64,000 bases of DNA from GWE2-40-63 sp041664345 (GTDB lineage Bacteria; Bacteroidota; Bacteroidia; Bacteroidales; SZUA-534), in NCBI GenBank assembly GCA_041664345.1, contig JBAYKX010000014.1, positions 1-64,000 on the forward strand. The letters run 5' to 3'. The first letter of the stretch is position 1. Every line of letters begins with the position of its first letter. The position numbers and the translations under genes are program-made. The notes below the pieces were generated by a model that saw only the letters and a program-made list of their open reading frames with translations, made no database searches and was not told where the DNA came from. Shown piece after piece: positions 16,553-25,664 of this stretch.

Positions 16553-19500
16553 TTAAAAGTTCATGCTTGCACCAATGTTTGTAACCTTAATTTCGGGATA
16601 CATAGTAACTCCCGCATCAGGTACCTCGGCACTTAGGTTGTATTTCCTTAATTTGTCGAATGAAAACAAATTATAGCCATTGACAAAAAACCTGACTTCG
16701 TTAATATTAGCTTTGTTTGTTACCTTTTTAGGCAAGGTGTAACCAATTTCAACGGTTTGTACCCTCAGGTAAGCCACATTCTTTTGCCAAAGCGACGAAG
16801 GTTGATAATTATGTGTGTTTACCTCTGTAGTTAAACGTGGATATAACGGATTGGAATTCACACCCCAGGCATTTTCAGCCACTTCGTAAGTAATGTTGCT
16901 ATTATCCTGCAAACCAAGGAACACATTGTTGGCGATGAAAAGGCTCCGGTTGGCAACTCCTATAAGCAGGATGTTGAAATCGAACCCTTTGTACCCACAA
17001 CCCAGGTTCAGCCCAAAATTCCACTCGGGTATCCAGGGGCTGCCCAAAGGAATATAATCCTGTCCATCGATAATGTTATCGGCGTTTTGGTCCACATATT
17101 TTACATCACCGGGCTGTACTGATCCATACGATGATTTGGCCCAACTATCGATATCGGCTTGATCGCTAAAAAACCGGTCATCGCTAACTTGAAGCCCCCA
17201 TTTTTGTGAAACAGATTGACCAGAATGATATTCCCAAGAATTGAGGCCTGCAACTTCGTCCATGGAAGTAACTTGGTTGTTTGCATACGATAGGGTACCC
17301 TTTATTAAATAGGAGAATTCACCTACTTTGTTCTGATGGATTGCCGATACCTCAAACCCTTTGCTCAACACCGAACCGTTGTTTTCGTAGGGTAAATCCT
17401 GACCTATAAATACTGGTAATGTATTCCAACGCCCGGTAATAATTTGTTGGCGGTTGTTTCGAAAAATATCTACAACAAGGCTAACTTTTTTAACCAATTC
17501 TATTTCAAAGCCTAAGTTTGTACAAAGAGCTTCTTCCCAAGTTATATAAGGATTCGCAATTCTACCTTCGGATGAACCGTCGGACCATGCTGTTCCAAAA
17601 TAATAGCCTCCGCCGCTGTTGAATTTTTGTTCATAAGGAAACCTGCCTTCGATACCAATATTTGAATTTCCTGTTTTACCTATTGAACCCCTGATTTTCA
17701 AATAACTTAAAATCGGGTTCCCGGCTAAGAACGCTTCTTGTGAAGCAACCCAGCCTGCCGATAAGGTAGGGAAAAACCCAAAACGGCTCCCATTTACAAA
17801 ATCTTCTGACCCGTTATAGGCAAAACCCAGTTCGGCTGTATATCGTTTATCGAAAGAATAGGTTGCACGGCCAAAAACACCTTGGTTGCGAAAATCGGGA
17901 TTATCGCCTACCACTGTTTCGTTCGATTGCATGTACTTCACATCGGCGGCAATGTGGTTGACACCAAAATTGCGGTCATAAGCAAAGCCGAACATGTAAT
18001 TCATCATTAAACCAAAATCGTCGCCCCAGCCTGAAAAGGCCAAATCAAGGCTGGTGGATTCACCGTATTGCGTATAGCTTCCATCTACATTTTGCTGATA
18101 ACGCGCAAATGTTTGGGATTTTGAACGTGCATAACTTTTATTAACATCAAAACCAAAAAGGCCATTTACAGAAAGACCTGCAAGCAATTCATCCAATTTC
18201 CAGTCGATAGTAGTAGTACCTTCAACGTACCGGGAATACCGATCCTGAAAACCGGTTTTTGCAATCAAACCATAGGAGTTGTTATATATTGCTGTACCTG
18301 CAATTGAGCTATTTGCATTAAAAATAGGCATTGAAGCTGGGTTTTTTGAAAGGGAAGATATTATGTTCCCAGCCCCGGTACTTGGAACATGCCTGTTTTC
18401 AACCCGGCCACCCAGGTTAACCCCTATCTTTAAATTTTCAGTCAGTTTAACATCCACCGATGAGCGGAAATTATAACGCGAAAACTTGTTTTGTGTCGAA
18501 AATCCGGGGTTTTCATCTGTGTATTGGTATAACCCTTGTTGATTTAATGCTCCAAGCAAAACGTAGTATTGTGCTATGGCATTTCCACCACGGAACGACA
18601 ATTTGTAGGACTGTTGAGGGGCAACCGATTTTAAAAATGAATCGTACCAATTGGTATTGGGATATAAATAAGGATCGCTACCATTATAGTTATCCGGATT
18701 GTTTTTAGGATCGCTCATGAAAAGCGCATTAAACTCGTCATCAGTCAACTCATTGTGATCGTTTCTGAGTGCCATGTTTCTATAGGTCACGTAATCAGGT
18801 GCATTAACATATTCAGGTAGGCGTGTTGGCGATTGTAACCCGTATTGTGCTTTAAATGAAATAATCGGTTTGCCCACGAACCCTTTTTTGGTAGTCACCA
18901 AAATAACGCCATTACCTCCCCGCATTCCATACATGGCAGTAGCTGCAGCATCTTTTAAAATGGAAAACGATTCAATTTCTTCAGGATCGAGCTGTGTAAA
19001 ATCCCGTTCAACATTATCAACAAGTACCAAGGGCTGATAACCGCCACCAAAGGTTTGAATCCCCCGGATAAAAATCATTGGGTTATCCCAACCTGGTTCG
19101 GAACCTAAAGTACGTATTACGGATAACCCGGAACCAAAACCCTGAATGGCATTCCCCAAAGTTGCTACCGGAACTTTTCCCAAATCGTCAGCCGATATGG
19201 TAGAAACGGCCGCTGTTAATTCCGATCTAGAACGAGTACCATAAGCCACTTGAAATATTTGTTCATCATACTCATTTTCAAGTGTTATAGCAACTGTTTC
19301 ATTCTGTTTTGGTTTATAAGTTTGTTGCTTATATCCCAATTTACTAAACAGCAGTGTTTTATCGGGGTCAGTTGATATGGTAAATTCCCCATTACTATTG
19401 GTTACCACTAGTGTGAATTCATCCAGGACCGATACAGTTACATTTTCCACCGGATTTCCCAAAATGTCAGTTACTTTCCCATTTATGGTATAACTGTACT

Positions 19501-19576
19501 GTGCCATGGCAACCCCCCTGATTATGACAGAAAGTATCAGAACCAGTAGTATCGACTTCATATTATTGTTTATCAT
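16553..19576 (-). CDS. SusC/RagA-family TonB-dependent outer membrane transporter (pair 1)
   Basis: The protein has 1007 residues. The signal peptide (start at 19576, or at the second in-frame Met, 19561) ends at AMAQ. A carboxypeptidase-regulatory-like domain follows at about residues 28-105 (TINGKVTDILGNPVENVTV). The TonB plug comes next (about 110-235), with the family motif DPEEIESFSILKDAAATAMYG and GNGVILVTTKKG. A 22-strand barrel fills the rest, ending in NIGASMNF with a terminal Phe. The predicted role is active import of oligosaccharides with the adjacent SusD. It is not a copy of the second SusC at 21336; plug and barrel sequences differ clearly. Confidence 0.96.
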   Translation of the reverse strand: MINNNMKSILLVLILSVIIRGVAMAQYSYTINGKVTDILGNPVENVTVSVLDEFTLVVTNSNGEFTISTDPDKTLLFSKLGYKQQTYKPKQNETVAITLENEYDEQIFQVAYGTRSRSELTAAVSTISADDLGKVPVATLGNAIQGFGSGLSVIRTLGSEPGWDNPMIFIRGIQTFGGGYQPLVLVDNVERDFTQLDPEEIESFSILKDAAATAMYGMRGGNGVILVTTKKGFVGKPIISFKAQYGLQSPTRLPEYVNAPDYVTYRNMALRNDHNELTDDEFNALFMSDPKNNPDNYNGSDPYLYPNTNWYDSFLKSVAPQQSYKLSFRGGNAIAQYYVLLGALNQQGLYQYTDENPGFSTQNKFSRYNFRSSVDVKLTENLKIGVNLGGRVENRHVPSTGAGNIISSLSKNPASMPIFNANSSIAGTAIYNNSYGLIAKTGFQDRYSRYVEGTTTIDWKLDELLAGLSVNGLFGFDVNKSYARSKSQTFARYQQNVDGSYTQYGESTSLDLAFSGWGDDFGLMMNYMFGFAYDRNFGVNHIAADVKYMQSNETVVGDNPDFRNQGVFGRATYSFDKRYTAELGFAYNGSEDFVNGSRFGFFPTLSAGWVASQEAFLAGNPILSYLKIRGSIGKTGNSNIGIEGRFPYEQKFNSGGGYYFGTAWSDGSSEGRIANPYITWEEALCTNLGFEIELVKKVSLVVDIFRNNRQQIITGRWNTLPVFIGQDLPYENNGSVLSKGFEVSAIHQNKVGEFSYLIKGTLSYANNQVTSMDEVAGLNSWEYHSGQSVSQKWGLQVSDDRFFSDQADIDSWAKSSYGSVQPGDVKYVDQNADNIIDGQDYIPLGSPWIPEWNFGLNLGCGYKGFDFNILLIGVANRSLFIANNVFLGLQDNSNITYEVAENAWGVNSNPLYPRLTTEVNTHNYQPSSLWQKNVAYLRVQTVEIGYTLPKKVTNKANINEVRFFVNGYNLFSFDKLRKYNLSAEVPDAGVTMYPEIKVTNIGASMNF

Positions 19577-19608
19577 AGTTTTCGTTTTTCGCTGATAACT
19601 GAAAAGAG

Positions 19609-21324
19609 TTAATAACCCGGGTTTTGAACGAGCAAAGGATTCTTGTTCATCTCAGATATTGGAATCTGGTACAAGTTGTTGCGAGGTTGGAAAATACGGG
19701 TATAAAAAGACTCCCTGCTATAGGATACATTGTTTCCGTCTTTCGAGACCACCATTTTTTCCATGGAGTCGCCAAACCAGTTGGTTGCAAGTTCACCTTC
19801 GTCACCGGTACTCCAGCGCCGTGCATCCCACCACCGGTGTTCCTCGAAGCAAAGCTCTATGGCCCGTTCGCGCTGAATGCGATTACGCATTGATTTCATG
19901 TCGGAAGTTAAGTCAACCGGAAGATCGACTACCCCGGAACGGGACCGAACAGCATTAACTGCATCGCGCACAGTTTGTGTAGGACCTTCTACTTCGTTCA
20001 TGGCCTCGGCATAATTCAAATACATTTCGGCCAACCGGAAGTATATCCAGTTGTGGTATGCCGTTGCTGAAGAGTTCAGCTTTACCTCTTCGGGTAAATA
20101 TTTACGTACGAAATACCCGGTTAAAAAAGTACCTGCAGCAAACTGAAGCGAAGCAGATGAAAAATCCAACGTTTGTCCTTGCCAACTGCTTCCCTGGTGG
20201 ATAATGATTTGGTTGAATCTAGGATCGCGATTTGTATAAGGATCGTTTTCGTTGTATCCTGAACCCGATTCATTGATATATCTTCCGTTCGACATTTCGA
20301 ACAAATCTACAAAATTTTGGGTAGGTTGTACCGCACCTGCACCACCAAAGATAGCACCGGTTGGCATCCAAACGCTTATTTCATCCGTTTTAAAACCCAC
20401 GGGAGCTGCATGTCGGTAAAAAATTACCTCGTTGTTGCCGTGTTCGCGACGGTTGAAGAATAGTTGCCCATAATCGTCGGCCTTATTTGCAGCCCCGGTC
20501 TGGTATAATTGATAAGCCAAAGCTCCATCCTCATCGGTTAAATTAATCACATCCATGGCCGCTTCGGCTGCCTTAAGCCACCAAGTTTTTCCATCATTTT
20601 CATACCAGTCATCAGTTTTTCCATCCATTCCCCACAAACCTCCATTTTGGCTAAAAAGCGGACTGGCCGAATACAACAACACTCGGGCTTTTAAAGCCAT
20701 GGCAGCGCCTTTGGTGGCCCGCCCATACTCATTGGTATTGAGAGTTGCAGGCAGCATTCCAATGGCATTTTTCAGGTCGTCCATAATAAATGCAAAGCAC
20801 TCACGGTAGGTGTTGCGTGGCCGCATCAAATCATCGCCCGGCACTAACAGGTCATTTTCGGTAAGAATGGGCATTCCGCCAAAACGCTTCAGCATTTCAG
20901 TATAATAAAATGCACGTAGAAAATATACCTCACCCAACATTTTATCCTTTGATTGAGCGTTGGGGAAAGGAATCATGTATGCATTCTTCAGAAACAAATT
21001 TGCTTTACGTATAGCGGTATAATAATGGTTGATGTTGGCATCGTTTCCATCATAAACACCCATATTAAACCCCCGGGTTCCGTGGTAACCGGCATTCGAT
21101 TCCGATTCATCGGCAGCCGACGATAAGGGAACCGGTTGATAATCGCCAACTGCGTTGAACCGGTTTTGGAGCCCACTGTAAATATCGGCCTGAAAAGCCG
21201 AAGCATTTACAAAATTTGAAAATACTTCCTCTTCATCAAGATTATTATCGGGTGCACGTTCTAGAAAGTCGTCGCAGGAAATGAAGCTTAATAAAAGAAG
21301 AAAGATATATAGTGTATTTCTCAT
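19609..21324 (-). CDS. SusD/RagB-family nutrient-binding lipoprotein (pair 2)
   Basis: The protein has 571 residues with lipobox SFISCDDFLERAPDNN. It shows the SusD helical pattern (GEVYFLRAFYYTEMLKRFGGMPIL, FRLAEMYLNYAEAMNE) and the C-terminal FEEHRWWDARRW followed by YQIPISEMNKNP. It is 13-15 residues longer than the first SusD and not closely similar outside family motifs, so it should bind a different or differently sized ligand. The gene starts 11 bases after the stop of its SusC partner. Confidence 0.96.
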   Translation of the reverse strand: MRNTLYIFLLLLSFISCDDFLERAPDNNLDEEEVFSNFVNASAFQADIYSGLQNRFNAVGDYQPVPLSSAADESESNAGYHGTRGFNMGVYDGNDANINHYYTAIRKANLFLKNAYMIPFPNAQSKDKMLGEVYFLRAFYYTEMLKRFGGMPILTENDLLVPGDDLMRPRNTYRECFAFIMDDLKNAIGMLPATLNTNEYGRATKGAAMALKARVLLYSASPLFSQNGGLWGMDGKTDDWYENDGKTWWLKAAEAAMDVINLTDEDGALAYQLYQTGAANKADDYGQLFFNRREHGNNEVIFYRHAAPVGFKTDEISVWMPTGAIFGGAGAVQPTQNFVDLFEMSNGRYINESGSGYNENDPYTNRDPRFNQIIIHQGSSWQGQTLDFSSASLQFAAGTFLTGYFVRKYLPEEVKLNSSATAYHNWIYFRLAEMYLNYAEAMNEVEGPTQTVRDAVNAVRSRSGVVDLPVDLTSDMKSMRNRIQRERAIELCFEEHRWWDARRWSTGDEGELATNWFGDSMEKMVVSKDGNNVSYSRESFYTRIFQPRNNLYQIPISEMNKNPLLVQNPGY

Positions 21325-21335
21325 AACAATTTCAT

Positions 21336-24300
21336 TTAAAAGGTTACATTCACACCTAGGTTGAAAGCACGGGTAGCGGGCATTTTACCGCCACGGGTAT
21401 CTCGGTTATCGGGATCGATATATTGTTCAACAGACCACATGTAAAGGTTATTTGAAGATAAATAGATGCGGGCACTGCTCATTTTAATCCGATTGATTAG
21501 TGTTTCAGGCAAGGTATATCCTAGCTCAAGGGTTTTTATGCGGATATAGGTACCCGAACCAGCCTCGTAGGTTGAATAATACCGTTCGTTATTTATCCAT
21601 GTTTTTCCGTAGAAACGCGTAAACTCGGCTTGGTCGGCAATTTCGGGCGCCCAATAATTGTTGTGCTTATCGAACACGTTGGCATTGTTTGAGAATGCCC
21701 ACATAAGTTCCCATTGTTTCATGAACAAGGCATGTGTGGATCCTTGAACCAGCATCGAAAAATCAAAGGATTTCCAGCTACCTCCAATAGTCACACCATA
21801 CTGTATCTCGGGAACATCTCCATAACCTTGCCGGTAAGCATCGGCTTGATTGATTACACCATCGTGATTAAAATCTTCGAATTTAAGATCACCAGGAACC
21901 ACTTCACTGTTACCGGAGAGGCCATTGTTTACCCCAATTTGCGATGGGCTGTTCTGGATATCTTCGTAACTTGTGAAATAACCTATACAGTTCCACATAT
22001 TAGGAGTGCCTATTGAATAGCCTTCCTCTTTTTGGTAGGGCAATAACCCCAAGGGATCGGCTTTGGTTATGATTTTGTTTTTGTTGTAGGTAAAATTGCC
22101 ATTAACGAAATAAGTAAAATTGCTTGATATCTTATTTGTGTGGCTTAATTCCAGTTCAATACCCTGATTTTGCGTTTCGCCAACGTTGGCAGGTTTAAAT
22201 TCAGCACCCACGTAGTCAGGTTTTACATTCGCTATATCGGTTAGTATTTTATTCCGGTAATCAAAAAAATAGTCGAAATTCAAACTAAATAATCCGTTGA
22301 AGAAAGCGGTTTCAAATCCTATGTTTTGTTTTCGGGCTACTTCCCACGAAACATCCTGATTAGCAATATCGCCTTGTTGAATCCCTTCATAGAAATTGTC
22401 GCCGGTACCGAATGTATATCCCCCGGTGTGATTGAATTCCTGAAGATAAAGAAAACGTACCGGTTTATTAGGATCATTGTTTTCATTATATTTATCGTTT
22501 CCAACCCAACCCAACGATGCGCGTAGCTTTAGTTTTGAAACAACAGGGGCAAGCAATTTCATAAACGCCTCTTCGCTAACCATCCAGCCAACCGCAAATG
22601 CAGGGAAAAAGCCGTAACGCGATTCTTTTGGAAAATTCTCGGAACCATTATAGCCCACATTCACTTCGGCAAAATACTTTTTATCAAAATCGTAAGTTAC
22701 ACGCCCAACAAGGCCTTGGTCGGCAAAAGCTACTTCGGCATTGCGGATTAACTCATTACGGTTGGCAAGGAACAACCCTGTTAAAGATTGCCTCCCAAAT
22801 GTGCGGTTGTAATTGAGACCCCCTTCCATGTAAACCTTATACCAATTGTCGTTTTTAACCACACCACCATACGAAAGAGGACGCTCTTCGATAGTCTGTT
22901 GATAGGTATCAGTGGCCATATCGTACACATATTCTGCCGTAGAATTTGTCCACTGGCGCCCAACTTTACCTTGGGTGTCGAACGATATTTGTGCTTTGGC
23001 CGAAAGCCCTTCGGTAATAAAATTGAGCTTCTGATTCAAGCTAAAACTGGATTCAAGGGTACTGGTCACATCTTTATAAACGGCTGCTTCATTTAAATTT
23101 TTCACAATGTTACTGCCTGATCCACTGTATGAACCATCGGGATTGTATATTGGATATACCCGGCCATCATAAGAGAAAGCAGCGCGATAAATGTCCCAAC
23201 TGCTCCAAATGGTATTGTTGGGAGAATTCAATTTTTCGACCCGTGCGCCAACGCTCAATGATGCGGTTAAGTTTTTTGAAACTTCGGCATCAAGGTTACT
23301 TCTAAAGTTAAACCGGGAGTATTTTGTAAGATCGTCGTTTTTGTAAAAACCATTTTGGTTTAAATAACCTCCCGATATAAAATATTTTACCGCCTTGGTA
23401 CCGCCCGAAACATTTATATTGTATTGCTGCTGTGTAGAATATTTTTTCATAACCTCATCCACCCAATCAACATCGGGATGCGTCCATGGCGAAGCGCCAG
23501 TTCTCCACAAAGCCAGATCATAGCCAGTTGTACCACCTTTTACCTGAGGTGTACGCTTGTTGAATTGCCCCCAATCGGCTAAATACCTTAGCGACATGGC
23601 ATCATAAGCACCTAATGGCTGAGGGATATTTATTGGTTGGGTAACAGCACTTTGAACGGTGAATGAAATCTTAGGTTTTCCAAGTGTTCCGCGTTTGGTT
23701 GTAATAATAATAACCCCATTCGCTCCTTTTACCCCATAAACGGCTGTAGCAGAAGCATCTTTCAATATGCTAATGGATGCTATTTCGTTAGGATCAATTT
23801 TAGCAAATTCGGCACGTACAATACCATCTACTACATAGATTGGTGTAGCATCGTTCCAAGTAGCCATTCCGCGTATATACACATCGGCCACATCGCCCCC
23901 AACTTCGCCTGAGCTTTGTACTACCTGCACACCTGGCAACTTTCCGGTTAGTGACTGCGATATGTTTGTAACCGGCGATGATACCAATGTTTTATTGTCA
24001 ATGGTAGCAATTGACCCTACCACTGATTCCTTTTTTTGTGCACCATAGCCAACTACTACAACATCGTCCAATAGCTGGGTTTCCTCCTCCATTTCAACAT
24101 CAATAACTTTACGGCCTGCAATTTTTTCCTCTCTCGTTTTGTAGCCCATAAAACTAAATCGAAGTATCTGGCCTTCGGCATCAGATATTTTCATAGAATA
24201 CTCACCATTGTAATCGGTTACAGTACCAATGGTAGTACCTTTTACTATTACGGTTATACCTATAATGCCTTCTTTTGATTTAGAATCGGTTACTTTACCA

Positions 24301-24383
24301 CTTACTTGCACATCCTGCTGCGCTTGTAAGTGCGACCCTAATGCCAAATTAATAATTAGAATAAGAAGTATGATTTTATTCAT
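21336..24383 (-). CDS. SusC/RagA-family TonB-dependent outer membrane transporter (pair 2)
   Basis: The protein has 1015 residues. The signal peptide ends near SHLQAQ. A carboxypeptidase-regulatory-like domain follows (about 28-105, VSGKVTDSKSKEGIIGITV), then the segment EETQLLDDVVVVGYG, the typical TonB-box region. The plug (about 120-230) contains DPNEIASISILKDASATAVYG and ANGVIIITTKRG. The C-terminal barrel ends in RAFNLGVNVTF. It is the first transport gene after two small lipoprotein genes. It is probably co-transcribed with the whole row down to 14258, as gaps are 9-42 bases. Confidence 0.97.
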   Translation of the reverse strand: MNKIILLILIINLALGSHLQAQQDVQVSGKVTDSKSKEGIIGITVIVKGTTIGTVTDYNGEYSMKISDAEGQILRFSFMGYKTREEKIAGRKVIDVEMEEETQLLDDVVVVGYGAQKKESVVGSIATIDNKTLVSSPVTNISQSLTGKLPGVQVVQSSGEVGGDVADVYIRGMATWNDATPIYVVDGIVRAEFAKIDPNEIASISILKDASATAVYGVKGANGVIIITTKRGTLGKPKISFTVQSAVTQPINIPQPLGAYDAMSLRYLADWGQFNKRTPQVKGGTTGYDLALWRTGASPWTHPDVDWVDEVMKKYSTQQQYNINVSGGTKAVKYFISGGYLNQNGFYKNDDLTKYSRFNFRSNLDAEVSKNLTASLSVGARVEKLNSPNNTIWSSWDIYRAAFSYDGRVYPIYNPDGSYSGSGSNIVKNLNEAAVYKDVTSTLESSFSLNQKLNFITEGLSAKAQISFDTQGKVGRQWTNSTAEYVYDMATDTYQQTIEERPLSYGGVVKNDNWYKVYMEGGLNYNRTFGRQSLTGLFLANRNELIRNAEVAFADQGLVGRVTYDFDKKYFAEVNVGYNGSENFPKESRYGFFPAFAVGWMVSEEAFMKLLAPVVSKLKLRASLGWVGNDKYNENNDPNKPVRFLYLQEFNHTGGYTFGTGDNFYEGIQQGDIANQDVSWEVARKQNIGFETAFFNGLFSLNFDYFFDYRNKILTDIANVKPDYVGAEFKPANVGETQNQGIELELSHTNKISSNFTYFVNGNFTYNKNKIITKADPLGLLPYQKEEGYSIGTPNMWNCIGYFTSYEDIQNSPSQIGVNNGLSGNSEVVPGDLKFEDFNHDGVINQADAYRQGYGDVPEIQYGVTIGGSWKSFDFSMLVQGSTHALFMKQWELMWAFSNNANVFDKHNNYWAPEIADQAEFTRFYGKTWINNERYYSTYEAGSGTYIRIKTLELGYTLPETLINRIKMSSARIYLSSNNLYMWSVEQYIDPDNRDTRGGKMPATRAFNLGVNVTF

Positions 24384-24403
24384 AAGAGTATCTTAATTGG
24401 TTA

Positions 24404-25075
24404 TCAATAATTTTCGCGCCTGAACGTGAAAACATACGTTTTCAGTGTTTGAAACTCCTTACGGATTATCCAATAGTTGTTGTCGGTAACCAATTTGGGG
24501 CTGTAAGAACCGTCAGTTGTTGTTGAGGTTTTTATTTCGATAAAGTCTTCAGGATCGGGGGCAAACAAAAATGCATATTTCTTTTCGCCCACAAAGGTTT
24601 TTAACCGTATCTCCATTACGTCGCCGGTTAATTGCAGTATGGTAAACCTTGATTGAATGTGGTACCGGTTCCATTGTTTTTTTACGCTAGCTGTTGTATC
24701 AATGGTACCATCGGTATAGGAGACTATTACTTTGCTGCTGTCGCTGGTTAATGAAGGAACAAATTGCCATTTGTCGGTTGTAAGGTTTAGCCATTCACCG
24801 TCGAGCATGCTCCAGGTTCCATAAAATGTTGTTGGGCCTGCACCATTTGCGTAACTCATGAATGCCTGATGGTAATAACGGCATATTCCGTTAGCCTCAA
24901 TCAGTATTTTACAGGTTTCCTGTTCAGGGGCAAGTACCATTTCAGTGCCATCTTCGGTAACTGAAACCTGTTTCCAAAGACCAATTGCTGAACCGGCATC
25001 AAATTCCTCTTTTTTACACGATGAAAGAATAACCACGGGTAAAAATAGGATAAGGAGTAATTTATATATGTTCAT
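24404..25075 (-). CDS. lipocalin-like surface lipoprotein
   Basis: The protein has 223 residues with a lipoprotein signal ending VVILSSCKKEEFD. After the lipid Cys, the segment GLWKQVSVTEDGTEMVL and later beta-strand-rich stretches (GTWSMLDGEWLNLTTDKW, YHIQSRFTILQLTG) resemble lipocalin-like domains common in Bacteroidota lipoproteins. The upstream neighbour at 25088 begins its mature part in the same way (GTWEQTSRTVDGTPTIL), so the two are probably diverged paralogues. They lie before, not after, the SusCD genes, the reverse of the usual SusE/F place. Glycan binding is inferred from context only. Confidence 0.65.
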   Translation of the reverse strand: MNIYKLLLILFLPVVILSSCKKEEFDAGSAIGLWKQVSVTEDGTEMVLAPEQETCKILIEANGICRYYHQAFMSYANGAGPTTFYGTWSMLDGEWLNLTTDKWQFVPSLTSDSSKVIVSYTDGTIDTTASVKKQWNRYHIQSRFTILQLTGDVMEIRLKTFVGEKKYAFLFAPDPEDFIEIKTSTTTDGSYSPKLVTDNNYWIIRKEFQTLKTYVFTFRRENY

Positions 25076-25087
25076 TATAATTTTTGA

Positions 25088-25540
25088 TTATTCTTGTCCA
25101 ATATTTGCAATTCTCTTAAAATTAAGACTGGTTTTAGCAATGGTCCCGTCCTGTTTAAAACCGATGCACTCCATACCAAGTTCACTATCGGTTGCTGTTA
25201 CAGTCCATGAAACCGGTAAATCCACCGCTATATTCAACAATCCACTATTGTAGCTCCATCCTGAGCGGATTAGTACTTTATTAGCACTTATTGCGGTATA
25301 TGATGAATCGTAAAGTACACATATACTGTTATTGTTAATTTGTATCACCAACCGTGTACTGTCAAGTATTGTTGGGGTACCATCTACTGTTCTTGATGTC
25401 TGCTCCCAGGTTCCTACCAGTTTCGCAGATTCATTATCCTCTGAATCATCGTTGCATGAGTAAGCAACTAATAGACTTATTATAGAGGTAACCAGAAATA
25501 GAAATTTTCTTAATCTTCTGGACTTTAAAGCTGATTCCAT
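25088..25540 (-). CDS. small lipocalin-like lipoprotein
   Basis: The protein has 150 residues with a basic N-terminus (KSRRLRKFLF) and lipobox VAYSC followed by an acidic linker NDDSEDNE. The rest is one small beta-rich domain starting LVGTWEQTSRTVDG, like the paralogue at 24404. No catalytic motif is visible. It lies 12 bases upstream of that paralogue and 125 bases downstream of the T9SS protein gene, from which it is separated by a strong hairpin (25617-25639). It may bind glycan at the cell surface or assist SusCD (inference). Confidence 0.65.
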   Translation of the reverse strand: MESALKSRRLRKFLFLVTSIISLLVAYSCNDDSEDNESAKLVGTWEQTSRTVDGTPTILDSTRLVIQINNNSICVLYDSSYTAISANKVLIRSGWSYNSGLLNIAVDLPVSWTVTATDSELGMECIGFKQDGTIAKTSLNFKRIANIGQE

Positions 25541-25616
25541 ATAGAGCTGTTTTCTGTATTAATTTATACTACCATAATGTAATATAATAAACATGCTAGT
25601 GTAAGGCATGAATAAA

Positions 25617-25639
25617 GGGGAGAGCAAATTACTCTCCCC
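25617..25639 (-). terminator. hairpin between the CBM-like gene and the SusCD operon
   Basis: GGGGAGAG and CTCTCCCC form an 8-bp GC-rich stem with a 7-base loop; on the minus strand it is followed by TTTATT. It may end most transcripts of the upstream gene and let only part continue into the lipoprotein and SusCD genes, since no copy of the PUL promoter module is found in this gap. Confidence 0.65.
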
Positions 25640-25664
25640 AATTGAGACAATAGAACACTAACTA

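Noticed and set aside
16553..24383. The two SusCD pairs as a recent tandem duplication
   Set aside because: The proteins differ throughout, apart from family motifs, and have different lengths, so they are old paralogues or separate acquisitions.
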